Made by a program: the position numbers and the translations under genes. Shown piece by piece: positions 8,470-15,088 of a stretch of DNA of 64,000 nt. Where the stretch lies: positions 2,604,001 through 2,668,000 of the forward strand of contig NZ_NRGW01000001.1 in the NCBI RefSeq assembly GCF_002332255.1, given 5' to 3'. Source of the stretch: Halomonas sp. JB37 (GTDB lineage: Bacteria > Pseudomonadota > Gammaproteobacteria > Pseudomonadales > Halomonadaceae). The stretch's first letter is position 1, and each line of letters opens with the position of its first letter. The notes beneath the pieces are model-generated. The model saw only the letters and a program-made list of their open reading frames with translations, ran no database searches and was not told the origin of the DNA.

Positions 8470-8889
8470 TTACAGGCTTGGATCTCGCTTACTCGCCAAG
8501 CGGTTAGGCCGCACAACAAACCAGCTGGCCAACACCAAGCTGCCAAATAACGTATAGACCGCAATAAATACCCAATCAGGGGCACTGTAGTAAAGCAGGT
8601 TCTGGAGCCAATATTGAATAAATGAGCCGCTGTAAGCTATGACGCCCGCCTTTTCGCGCAGCGCCATTTCCCACGTGGTTAAGGGGCAAACAAACCCCAA
8701 CCAAGCCTGCCCCACTACATAACCAATGGCGCATAGATGAATGATACGAAAAGCGCTGTTGCGCACCCACTGCCAGTGCAGGAAATAGCCTGCATAGACG
8801 GCGAGTAACCCAAGCACCACAAAGGCCACAAATAGCACGTGGAAGACGAGGATGGCGTCGGCTAGGCGTAGTAAAAACAATTCTGGCAT
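8470..8889 (-). CDS. DUF2784 family membrane protein
   Basis: A 139-residue protein with about four membrane helices (LADAILVFHVLFVAFVVLGL near the start, FIAVYTLFGSLVLASWFVV near the end) and the conserved stretch GFVCPLTTWEMALR of the DUF2784 family. The function of this family is unknown. The ATG at 8889 is used; an in-frame TTG lies two codons upstream. It is convergent with kynU, with only 16 bp between their stops, and looks independent of the kynurenine genes. Confidence 0.75.
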   Translation of the reverse strand: MPELFLLRLADAILVFHVLFVAFVVLGLLAVYAGYFLHWQWVRNSAFRIIHLCAIGYVVGQAWLGFVCPLTTWEMALREKAGVIAYSGSFIQYWLQNLLYYSAPDWVFIAVYTLFGSLVLASWFVVRPNRLASKRDPSL

Positions 8890-9308
8890 AGGCAAAGACT
8901 AATCAAGGTGGATACGCAAAATAACCTTTTCACTTGCAAGGCCGCTAAAAACAATAGCACATGCTACAGCTGTCCTTCTTCGCTGGTGAATGCTTCCCAC
9001 CGGCGGCTCTTGCGAACTATCTCCCAGGTAATTATTTTCACTTATAAATCAGCGCCCTATCAGCTAGTTAAGCAACTTGTAAGTCGCTATCTATTTATAA
9101 GCCGATTTGAAGCCTACTATTTAGGACTACCTAAAAGCGTGAAAATTCGCGAATAAAACAATGTCTTTCAGTTCCCCCTGATTGGGGCCATACTGGTTCA
9201 ACAATGCATTGGGGACTAGGTGCATTCGCGACAATACTTTAAAGCTATCCTCAGATTGGTTCTTACTGATGCTAAGCAACTTCATTTATTAATGACAGGA
9301 ATAACATC
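8890..9308. other. Intergenic stretch without a recognisable gene
   Basis: About 420 bp between the divergent DUF2784 gene and the small basic protein. A plus-strand frame at 8908-9156 has no family resemblance and a composition unlike the neighbours. The stretch presumably holds the promoters of both flanking genes, but no clear -35/-10 pair stands out. Confidence 0.4.
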
Positions 9309-9425
9309 ATGAGCAAAGGTCAAGATAGTAAAAAAAATCTCAAAAAGAAACCGCTTTTAACACCCAAGGAAAAGAAAGCAGCCAAAGCGTCAAAGAAAAA
9401 TGAAACCAACGTGCTAGGCCATTAA
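9309..9425 (+). CDS. Small lysine-rich protein (38 residues)
   Basis: A short gene starting MSKGQDSKKNLKKKPL, continuing with TPKEKKAAKASKK and ending NVLGH. An AGGAA ribosome binding site lies about 8 nt before the ATG. Thirteen of the 38 residues are lysine, so it is strongly basic and probably disordered. Small proteins starting MSKGQDSKK with the same TPKEKKAAK block occur in pseudomonads and halomonads as I recall, so this is likely a true gene. Function is unknown; nucleic-acid binding is only a guess from charge. Confidence 0.65.
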   Translation: MSKGQDSKKNLKKKPLLTPKEKKAAKASKKNETNVLGH

Positions 9426-9461
9426 GCGCGCCTAAAAATCAGTCATCTTAAAACTCAGCCA

Positions 9462-9485
9462 AGGTTAGCTCAAAAGAGCTAACCT
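9462..9485. repeat. Perfect 10-bp inverted repeat downstream of the small gene
   Basis: AGGTTAGCTC and GAGCTAACCT are separated by AAAA and form a perfect stem, 36 bp after the small gene's stop. The plus-strand transcript is followed by AAAAAA rather than U, so it is not a canonical intrinsic terminator, but it could stabilise the 3' end of the mRNA. Confidence 0.55.
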
Positions 9486-9631
9486 AAAAAAGGAAATGCG
9501 GCCAACGCAGCGTGTTAATGTTACCAAAACACACTGACCCACAGTAAAAGTCGCAGCCGCCTACTATTACTCTTCCTTTCTCTAAAATACTAAATGCCAT
9601 TCACTAACCACTATTAATGCATAAAATCTAA

Positions 9632-9688
9632 TCACATTGCTTTTTTGCGCTTTTCAAGATGAATAGCCCACCAAACAAACCAGACAAA
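9632..9688 (-). pseudogene. C-terminal fragment of the DoxX-like gene, left of the IS element
   Basis: Reading leftward from the IS end, the frame gives FVWFVWWAIHLEKRKKAM and then a TGA stop. A tryptophan-rich last helix followed by a basic tail is the usual end of small DoxX-family membrane proteins. It is the displaced 3' end of the gene whose 5' part lies at 10923-11178. Roughly 20 codons expected between the two halves are missing, so repair would need more than excision of the element. Confidence 0.65.
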
Positions 9689-9715
9689 TGAATCGCCCCA
9701 GGTTTCGTAGACACC
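9689..9715 (+). repeat. Left terminal inverted repeat of the IS3 element
   Basis: Begins TGAATCGCCCCAGG and ends GTAGACACC. It matches the reverse complement of the right end except at a few internal positions. Confidence 0.85.
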
Positions 9716-9750
9716 TCCAGGCCTTATACTAAAGGTATCTAGGAGGAACC

Positions 9751-10029
9751 ATGAGCCATCCCCGCTACACTGAAGAATTCAAAATCGAAGCCGTCAAACA
9801 GGTGGTAGAGCGCGGCCATCGCGTGGCCGAGGTCGCTGAGCGGCTAGGCGTGTCAGGGCACAGCTTGTACAACTGGATCAAGCGCTACGATAAGCCGGTA
9901 GAACAACGGCAAGAAGATGATGATCTCCAAGCTGAAAACCGTCGTTTGAAGGCCGAACTCAAACGCGTATCAGAAGAGCGAGACATATTAAAAAAGGCCA
10001 CCGCGTACTTCGCCAGGGAGTCCGACTGA
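9751..10029 (+). CDS. IS3-family transposase OrfA
   Basis: A 92-residue DNA-binding subunit: a helix-turn-helix (residues about 5-45, including YTEEFKIEAVKQVVERGH and RLGVSGHSLYNWIKRY), then a leucine-zipper-like coiled coil (LQAENRRLKAELKRVSEERD) for multimerisation. An AGGAGG ribosome binding site precedes the ATG. Near the end, A AAA AAG at 9990-9996 is the classic slippery heptamer: a -1 shift there continues into OrfB to make the full OrfAB transposase, while unshifted OrfA normally acts as a regulator. Confidence 0.92.
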   Translation: MSHPRYTEEFKIEAVKQVVERGHRVAEVAERLGVSGHSLYNWIKRYDKPVEQRQEDDDLQAENRRLKAELKRVSEERDILKKATAYFARESD

Positions 10030-10076
10030 GGTACGCGTTTATTCAAAATTATGCGAGCCAATACGCGGTACGTCGC

Positions 10077-10904
10077 TTGTGTCAGATGATGGCCGTGCAT
10101 CCCAGCGGTTACTACGCATGGTGTAAAAAAGCGCTCTCTAATCGAGCTCGGGAAGATGAGCGCCTACTGGGATTGATCAAGCACTCCTGGCTTGAAAGTG
10201 GCGGTGTATATGGCTATCGCAAGGTCTACCAGGACTTGCGTGAAGCTGGCGAAACTTGCGGGAAGCACCGTGTGGCGCGTCTTATGAGTAGGGAAGGTTT
10301 ACGCTCTCAGACGGGCTATCGACGACGCCCTGGCGGCTATGGCGGTGGAAAAGCGGCTGTTGTATCCCCTAACCATTTAGCCCGTCAGTTTGAAGTAACA
10401 GCGCCAAATATTGCTTGGGTGACGGACATCACGTACATCCGCACTTACGAAGGCTGGCTTTACTTAGCGGTAGTTATCGACCTGTTTTCTCGTCAAGTGG
10501 TTGGCTGGTCGATGAAGTCTCGCATGACCACGGAGTTGGTACTGGATGCTTTGTTATCAGCAGTCTGGCGACGCAAGCCACAAGGAACGGTGATGGTGCA
10601 TTCGGATCAAGGAAGCCAGTTTAGCAGTGGAGACTGGCAAAGCTTTCTGAAAGCGAATCACTTGGTAGGCAGCATGAGCCGACGTGGTAACTGTCATGAC
10701 AACGCCGTTGCTGAAAGCTTCTTTCAACTTCTCAAGCGAGAGCGAATCAAGCGACAGATTTATTCAACACGCGAAGCGGCTAGATGTGACGTGTTCAATT
10801 ACATTGAAATGTTTTACAACCCAAAGCGCCGACACGGCACAAGTGATAACTTGTCACCGGTTGAGTATGAAAGGCGTTACTTCAAGAGCCTAACGGGTGT
10901 CTAG
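10077..10904 (+). CDS. IS3-family transposase OrfB (DDE catalytic part)
   Basis: A 275-residue frame with an HTH-21 region (SGGVYGYRKVYQDLREAG) and an rve-type integrase core with the DDE residues: D in WVTDITYI, D in HSDQGSQFSS and E in NAVAESFFQLLKRE. The usual C-terminal NPKRRH signature follows. It is in the -1 frame relative to OrfA, and the -1 frame is open from the A6 slippery site (9990), so the active protein is likely the OrfAB fusion and the ATG at 10077 is not the true entry. The stop lies inside the right inverted repeat. Confidence 0.92.
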   Translation: MCQMMAVHPSGYYAWCKKALSNRAREDERLLGLIKHSWLESGGVYGYRKVYQDLREAGETCGKHRVARLMSREGLRSQTGYRRRPGGYGGGKAAVVSPNHLARQFEVTAPNIAWVTDITYIRTYEGWLYLAVVIDLFSRQVVGWSMKSRMTTELVLDALLSAVWRRKPQGTVMVHSDQGSQFSSGDWQSFLKANHLVGSMSRRGNCHDNAVAESFFQLLKRERIKRQIYSTREAARCDVFNYIEMFYNPKRRHGTSDNLSPVEYERRYFKSLTGV

Positions 10905-10922
10905 AATATCCGGGGCGATTCA
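10896..10922 (-). repeat. Right terminal inverted repeat of the IS3 element
   Basis: Reads GGTGTCTAGAATATCC and then GGGGCGATTCA on the plus strand. Its reverse complement starts TGAATCGCCCC like the left end. Confidence 0.85.
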
Positions 10923-11178
10923 GTAACGCCATGTTGATATTGGCCGGGTAAACCGCAACAATTAACGCAATTAACCCGCACCCTGCCAGAAACCGCGTTT
11001 TGGGAATCAAAATACCTATCGCTCCCAACAATTCAAAAATGCCGCTAATCAACACCAGCTCTTTGTGATAACCCAAATAGTCAGGCATCACCATTACAAA
11101 AAAATCAGTAAAGACAAAATGAACAACACCGCCAACAAGGAAGAACAAAGAGATGATAAGCAACGGGATTCTGGGCAT
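10923..11178 (-). pseudogene. DoxX-like membrane protein gene, 5' part, interrupted by IS3
   Basis: Starts MPRIPLLIISLFFLVGGVVH and keeps the family stretch ISGIFELLGAIGILIPKTRF followed by a third helix ending VYPANINMAL. Here the reading frame runs into the IS end at 10922 and would finish with a dozen foreign residues. Intact homologues are about 130 residues with four helices; this copy has only three plus the detached fourth helix at 9632-9688. It was probably a quinol- or oxidoreductase-associated membrane protein of unknown role. The gene has been inactivated, apparently recently because both pieces are undamaged. Confidence 0.75.
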
Positions 11179-11297
11179 GTTATTTCCTATATTTTGTATT
11201 ATTGTGCGTTAAAGAACACATCGAGGTTGGTTATACAGCATGCTAACGTCTTTTTGCTACCTGCTTTCGGCCATGAGCTGCCTTTTAGTCGTCTCTG

Positions 11298-11369
11298 ATA
11301 TAACGCTCGCATTTGCGGCTGGTTTGGAGCGCAGTGGCAAAACAGTCCGACAACATGCGTTTGCTATGT
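11298..11369 (-). repeat. attC site 1 (72 bp)
   Basis: On the minus strand the R''-type box is ACATAGC (one change from ACATAAC) and the R' core is GTTATAT. Between them, CGCATGTTGTCGGACTG pairs with CAGCCGCAAATGCG, leaving unpaired bases as in folded attC. It is closely related to attC site 2. It overlaps the TAG stop of the upstream cassette gene. The altered R'' may lower its activity. Confidence 0.8.
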
Positions 11370-12038
11370 GTGTTCTTTGACATTTCTTAGTTTCTCTATG
11401 GCTACAACCACCTCATACTCAACAGATTGATCAGAAAACAAGAGATGTTCACTTGGGTAAATAGTTTCAACTATTACTCGATTCTCTTCTCTGAACCAAG
11501 GCTGACTCTGGTAATGCTTAAACGCAAAGTCTTTAGCCACATCCAAGGAGGTTGTCCACGCTTGGCCATACGACTCATTCTCAAGCTCATGAGCGTCACA
11601 CCCACGATATATTTTTATCATAGAGTCTAGTGATTCAATATCGTTTGGTTCCAAACGAGCTATTAGCGTTATTTTTGGATGCCAACACTCATTCTCTTGG
11701 CGCGTATATAGTTGATGAAGCCCGTTATATGCGTAGCATGAAAATGAATACCGTAGCGCGTCAAAAACCTGTAAAACATCTTCGTCTTTAATATCGTCTG
11801 CCAGCATACAATAGTGCGACCTGATAGATTCTTCAGCTTCATTGCCAACAAAGCTAAGCAAATCGGGCTTTATACCTTTAGCCTCGAAAGCCATGATTAC
11901 ATCGATGTATTCTCTAATAGCATCAATAGCAATAATCTTAAAATCGGAAAAAAATGGTTCGTTCAGTTTAGATTCTATAGAACAAACATTGATCCTCATG
12001 TCGTTTGACATAAGTTCATAATATGGCGTATCAAACAT
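11364..12038 (-). CDS. Cassette protein with possible ADP-ribosyltransferase fold
   Basis: A 224-residue soluble protein that I do not recognise as a named family. Its C-terminal half shows the spacing of an ADP-ribosyltransferase R-S-E active site: R145 in KIYRGCDAHE, WTTS at 161-164 followed by DVAKDFAF, and an ExE pair at E207/E209 in SVEYEVVVA. The N-terminal half is mostly helical and acidic. Its start lies 22 nt after the R' core of attC site 2, and its TAG stop lies in the R'' box of attC site 1, so it is a complete cassette. The neighbouring cassette encodes a RES-domain protein, also an NAD+-acting fold. The ART assignment is motif-based inference; a different fold is possible. Confidence 0.7.
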   Translation of the reverse strand: MFDTPYYELMSNDMRINVCSIESKLNEPFFSDFKIIAIDAIREYIDVIMAFEAKGIKPDLLSFVGNEAEESIRSHYCMLADDIKDEDVLQVFDALRYSFSCYAYNGLHQLYTRQENECWHPKITLIARLEPNDIESLDSMIKIYRGCDAHELENESYGQAWTTSLDVAKDFAFKHYQSQPWFREENRVIVETIYPSEHLLFSDQSVEYEVVVAIEKLRNVKEHT

Positions 12039-12059
12039 TATTTCTGCTCAAATTTAGAC

Positions 12060-12131
12060 ACATAACGCCCGCATTTGCGGCTGGTTTGAAGCGCAGCGGA
12101 AAACCAGTCCGGCAACATGCGCTTGTTATGT
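12060..12131 (-). repeat. attC site 2 (72 bp)
   Basis: Minus-strand boxes are ACATAAC (R'') and GTTATGT (R'), exact complements. The arms GCGCATGTTGCCGGACTGG and CCAGCCGCAAATGCGGGC pair with bulged bases, and the inner part folds around GCGCTTC/GCTGCGC. It follows the RES-domain cassette gene by 22 nt and closely resembles attC site 1. Confidence 0.87.
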
Positions 12132-12153
12132 GCGTTTAAATATGTGCTCACTC

Positions 12154-12921
12154 TTAATGTTCTTGAACTTGTTTAAAATCGAACTTTAGGCGAGTGGGTT
12201 CAAATATAAGACATCTGGCCACTTCTGCTGAATCAAGGTCAAAGAGGCAGATATTATGACCTTCAGCCAGAGAGCTTTTATACGCTATCCCATCGTATCC
12301 TTTGGACCTAATAAACTCTGATATTATTTGAGTTGGTGCATACTCTGACTTTAAGTCCGAGGCTTTTGTAGGTTTAGAAAACGCATTATCGATATCTGAC
12401 CAAACGGCTTTAATAACTTCTTCATTCGTTGGCTCCTCGAATAAGTATTTTAAATCAAAAGTACTATTCCCGTGCTCTACTGAGAAGTCGAGGATATTGA
12501 GGTCTTTCGTTATTTTCAAATAAGCCACGGTTAAAATCGCTCCTAACCAAGGACGAACTTCAGCCATGGCAGTTTCTTTGTCTGTAGCAACATAAAGATG
12601 CGGAATTCCCTTTGAGTTGGCTCTCCCTTCAGCCGCACTATCTGATAGTGGTTTCATACGTTCCGGATGAAAAGGACACGGAAAATCATCTACATGAATG
12701 TATTCATCTGTATCAGGGTCAGTTTGGTAGTACGGTCGCCAAGAGTGACCGTTTTGGGCCCGCCAAACATTAGCCCCCATCTTAATTGTGCGCTCACGTT
12801 CCCCACACGTATCCACAATAGAATTTAGAAACTTTATAGATTCATCATCTAAAATAAAACGATGCTTTGTATCTACTGCATTCCTAAATGTCAGATAGCT
12901 TCGCCATGACTTAAAACTCAT
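12154..12921 (-). CDS. RES-domain protein (predicted NAD+-degrading), gene cassette
   Basis: A 255-residue protein with a RES domain over residues about 45-240: R54 in NVWRAQNG, E121 in ETAMAEVRPWLG, and serines 216-217 in GYDGIAYKSSLAEG are the conserved Arg-Glu-Ser positions. Characterised RES proteins (MbcT and similar toxins) break down cellular NAD+ and are paired with an Xre/MbcA-like antitoxin. No such partner gene is present here; the protein is also longer than most toxins, with an extra 45-residue N-terminus. AGGA lies 7 nt before the ATG. It could be a standalone stress or antiphage effector, or a mild enzyme tolerated without antitoxin. Confidence 0.85.
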   Translation of the reverse strand: MSFKSWRSYLTFRNAVDTKHRFILDDESIKFLNSIVDTCGERERTIKMGANVWRAQNGHSWRPYYQTDPDTDEYIHVDDFPCPFHPERMKPLSDSAAEGRANSKGIPHLYVATDKETAMAEVRPWLGAILTVAYLKITKDLNILDFSVEHGNSTFDLKYLFEEPTNEEVIKAVWSDIDNAFSKPTKASDLKSEYAPTQIISEFIRSKGYDGIAYKSSLAEGHNICLFDLDSAEVARCLIFEPTRLKFDFKQVQEH

Positions 12922-12939
12922 ATCGATTCCTAAGAGAGC

Positions 12940-12999
12940 ACATAACGCATGAATTAAGCCGAACCGGGAAGCGGTTTCGGCTTGAATGAATTGTTAGAC
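12940..12999 (-). repeat. attC site 3 (60 bp)
   Basis: Minus-strand boxes are GTCTAAC (R'') and GTTATGT (R'). The arms CAATTCATTCAAGCCGAA and TTCGGCTTAATTCATGCG pair with extrahelical bases, around an inner AACCGCTTCCCGGTT hairpin. It strongly resembles the 60-bp attC of aadA-type resistance cassettes. The TAA stop of the nuclease gene lies within the R'' box. Confidence 0.92.
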
Positions 13000-13716
13000 C
13001 TCTGACCCGGGCTGTGCAAGAGAAGAGGCCGCGTGTAGTTGGAATGAGACCTCGTACTCAAACAGGCTAACGTTAGGCACAACGCATATTGCATAGCGCA
13101 AAGTGTCGGTAATCTGTTTGGCAACAACAAGGCCATTTACTCGCTTGTTTTTGCCAATTGTTTGACTGACCCAGCCCATATACCGCATGAGCTGACCCAC
13201 GGTGTAATCGGGCGTTCGGCCTCGCTTTAGCTCGAACACATAGAAATCGCCCGCCTCGTCCACTGCCAACAAATCAATTGGCCCGACAGCCGTAGGAAAC
13301 TCAATACCATCACGGCCAGTTGGATCGACGTAAACGCGCAGGCGACGACCATGAACCGGAATAGCCGCAAGATTTTGGGCCAGGAAATCTCGGAGCTGAT
13401 ACTCCAACCCAAACGACGCTTCTTCGTTGGGCTCTTGGCCATCAGATTCATTTGGTTCGAGAATTTCCGTTAGAGCCGAACTATTAGCTGCGTTCGTGCC
13501 TGGAGGTAGAAGCCGAAATTCTCTTTCGGTTTCCTGAAGTGTCCAGCCGATTTTCTTTAAGCCCGCCCGAAGTTGCTGTGAAGTGCTGCTAAGGCCATCG
13601 CATCCAGCAGGGATATTTTCTGGATTTTGACGCAGCCATTCTTTCATGGGGTGCATTGCGACACTCCCGTTCGTTTGCGGCATCAGAACGAAATGGCTCT
13701 TGCGAGTAATAGTCAC
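12994..13716 (-). CDS. NucS-like PD-(D/E)XK nuclease-domain protein, gene cassette
   Basis: A 240-residue protein. The first 70 residues are a small helical region (MKEWLRQNPENIPAG, QQLRAGLKKIGWTL), then an acidic linker, then a restriction-endonuclease-like core: E105 in FGLEYQLRDFLAQNL, D148 in VGPIDLLAVD, and E162/K164 in YVFELKRGRTPD, with GQLMRYMGWV after it. This matches the C-terminal catalytic domain of NucS/DUF91 endonucleases. The GTG start is fixed by GAGGAGAG 4-6 nt upstream. The cassette ends in attC site 3. The role may be DNA repair or restriction of foreign DNA; the sequence target is unknown. Confidence 0.82.
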   Translation of the reverse strand: MTITRKSHFVLMPQTNGSVAMHPMKEWLRQNPENIPAGCDGLSSTSQQLRAGLKKIGWTLQETEREFRLLPPGTNAANSSALTEILEPNESDGQEPNEEASFGLEYQLRDFLAQNLAAIPVHGRRLRVYVDPTGRDGIEFPTAVGPIDLLAVDEAGDFYVFELKRGRTPDYTVGQLMRYMGWVSQTIGKNKRVNGLVVAKQITDTLRYAICVVPNVSLFEYEVSFQLHAASSLAQPGSEV

Positions 13717-13731
13717 AAACTCTCCTCAGGG

Positions 13732-13836
13732 GTCTAACGCCTGCATTTGCGGTTTGGGTGAAATGGCGACTGTTTTGCGTGTTTTTGCAAAACGGGTGAC
13801 AGTTTACCCAAATCCGGCAAGATGCACTGGTTATGC
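13732..13836 (-). repeat. attC site 4 (105 bp)
   Basis: Minus-strand boxes are GCATAAC (R'') and GTTAGAC (R'). The plus strand shows TGCATTTGC ... TTTGGGT at one side and ACCCAAA ... GGCAAGATGCA at the other, forming a long interrupted stem, with an inner GTTTTGC/GCAAAAC hairpin. It is the longest site in the array, following the membrane-anchored orphan. Confidence 0.87.
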
Positions 13837-13843
13837 TTTTTAT

Positions 13844-14272
13844 TCACTGAGCCCCCAGATGTTTGAAATCTTTGCTACATAAAGATGTTTTTCTAACGAG
13901 TTTTCGTGAAAGTAAATCTTTCCTGATGGACGCAACAAACTTACCCATTGCATCTTCTTTCGTTTGATGGTTTTGAGTATTGGAAGCATGCACGGTATCG
14001 AGGAATGCGTAACCATTAAGAATTACTTCGTCTGGACAATACAGCCAGCATTTATTAAGTTTATTTAGGAACTCAGATTTCAATTCTTGTGAGTTTGGCA
14101 CGCCAACATAGAAGCCTTTTAAACAGCGTATTAGTTCTTTGTAACTTTCTTCTTTTCTTTGGTATTGCTCCCAAATTCTTTTTCTCCACTCATTAAGAAA
14201 CCAGGCAAGAATAGCCCCGAAAAGCGGCGCTGAGAATTTCCAGAAGTCTACAGAAGATAATATTTCGATCAT
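13844..14272 (-). CDS. Membrane-anchored cassette protein of unknown function
   Basis: A 142-residue protein with one N-terminal membrane helix (SAPLFGAILAWFLNEW, residues about 15-30) followed by RKR, which places the remaining 110 residues in the cytoplasm. That part is helical and charged, with cysteines at CLKGF and CWLYCPDEVILNGYAFLD. I do not recognise the family, though small one-helix proteins of this form are common in cassette arrays. The start has no clear ribosome binding site. The gene stops 7 bp before attC site 4. Lower GC and lysine-rich codon use suggest a foreign origin. Confidence 0.65.
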   Translation of the reverse strand: MIEILSSVDFWKFSAPLFGAILAWFLNEWRKRIWEQYQRKEESYKELIRCLKGFYVGVPNSQELKSEFLNKLNKCWLYCPDEVILNGYAFLDTVHASNTQNHQTKEDAMGKFVASIRKDLLSRKLVRKTSLCSKDFKHLGAQ

Positions 14273-14290
14273 ATTTGAATTCTTAAATGA

Positions 14291-14368
14291 GCATAACGCC
14301 CGCCATCACCGGTGACAAAACCGGAGCGAAGCGGAGGTTTTGGCATCCGGTGCATGGCCTGGTTATGT
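14291..14368 (-). repeat. attC site 5 (78 bp)
   Basis: Minus-strand boxes are ACATAAC (R'') and GTTATGC (R'). Inner complementary pairs on the plus strand are GCCAT/ATGGC, CACCGG/CCGGTG and CAAAACC/GGTTTTG, with an unpaired G-rich tip, a very regular attC fold. It follows the LysE-family gene. Confidence 0.9.
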
Positions 14369-14405
14369 AGTTAAAGGCAAAAAGCGGCACCACCGCTCAC
14401 CAACA

Positions 14406-15041
14406 TTATCTCGTACTAGCAGCAAGCCGCGCGCCCAAGGCGACGAACAGAGCCCCAAGGCCTCGATCCATCCATAAGCCAACTCGCCGATTTTGCCTCA
14501 AGAATGCTCCTAACTTTGACCCCGCCAGAACCAAAGGTGGTTCTATGAAAGCCGCCACGACAATGATCAGAGTTCCATGCAAAAACAACTGAGCACTCGC
14601 AGGGCCAGCGCCTTCCACGACAAACTGCGGCAAGAAAGCAAGGAAAAATATGGCTACTTTCGGGTTAAGTGCAGAAACAAGGACTCCTTGCCAGTAGATA
14701 GAATTCATCCGTTGATGGCTGCCATCCTCACTAGATATGAATGAATCTCCGCGCGACAGAAGCATCTTGATGCCAAGCCAGATCAAGTATGCGGCACCTA
14801 CCCACTTCACAACAGAAAATGCCAAAGCAGAAGTAGCAAGAATCGCTGAAAGGCCTACCGCCGCCATAACTACATGCAACGCCGCACCTGTCCATATGCC
14901 AATCATCGCAGCGAATCCATGTCGACGCCCGTTGCGCAAGGTCTGCCCTAGAATGAAAGCTATATCTGGGCCAGGGGAAAGGTTTAGAAGAGCCGCCGCG
15001 GCAAAAAATGTCGCCCAGTGAATTATTGTGTACTCAAACAT
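14406..15041 (-). CDS. LysE/RhtB family exporter, gene cassette
   Basis: A 211-residue inner-membrane protein with six hydrophobic segments and the family signature NLSPGPDIAFILGQTLRNG near residue 25, plus SALNPKVAIFFLAFLPQF in the middle. LysE/RhtB proteins export amino acids or their derivatives. The length is typical. It is the first cassette of the array, next to the lone GTTATGT core at 15089, and would be the best expressed if a promoter lies to its right. The particular substrate cannot be predicted. Confidence 0.88.
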   Translation of the reverse strand: MFEYTIIHWATFFAAAALLNLSPGPDIAFILGQTLRNGRRHGFAAMIGIWTGAALHVVMAAVGLSAILATSALAFSVVKWVGAAYLIWLGIKMLLSRGDSFISSEDGSHQRMNSIYWQGVLVSALNPKVAIFFLAFLPQFVVEGAGPASAQLFLHGTLIIVVAAFIEPPLVLAGSKLGAFLRQNRRVGLWMDRGLGALFVALGARLAASTR

Positions 15042-15088
15042 TTCGAAATTCCTATGCCCTGAACTGTAGCAGCCAACGTGTAGTAACT

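Larger units (their letters stand above)
9689..10922 (+). mobile_element. IS3-family insertion sequence (1234 bp)
   Basis: Bounded by 27-bp imperfect inverted repeats starting TGAATCGCCCC, it carries the two overlapping frames of an IS3-family transposase. Both frames are intact and the slippery site is present, so the element may be active. The flanks (ACAAA on the left, GTAAC on the right) show no 3-5 bp target duplication. Together with the missing piece of the disrupted DoxX-like gene, this points to an adjacent deletion after or during insertion. Confidence 0.9.

Noticed and set aside
8908..9156. Open frame of 82 codons on the plus strand
   Set aside because: No family resemblance, no ribosome binding site and irregular amino-acid composition; it is likely non-coding spacer.
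9462..9491. Perfect hairpin read as an intrinsic terminator
   Set aside because: The A-run after the stem is on the wrong strand for a U-tract in plus-strand RNA, and no minus-strand gene ends there, so it is listed only as an inverted repeat.
9632..11297. DoxX-like gene as a sixth cassette of the array
   Set aside because: It has the same orientation and lies next to attC site 1, but no attC-like site follows its 3' end (9400-9632), and a 120-bp spacer precedes its start.
11298..14368. Regularly spaced similar repeats that might suggest a CRISPR array
   Set aside because: The repeats flank full-length genes, are 60-105 bp imperfect palindromes with core boxes and differ from each other; spacers are not short and uniform. 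No cas genes are present.
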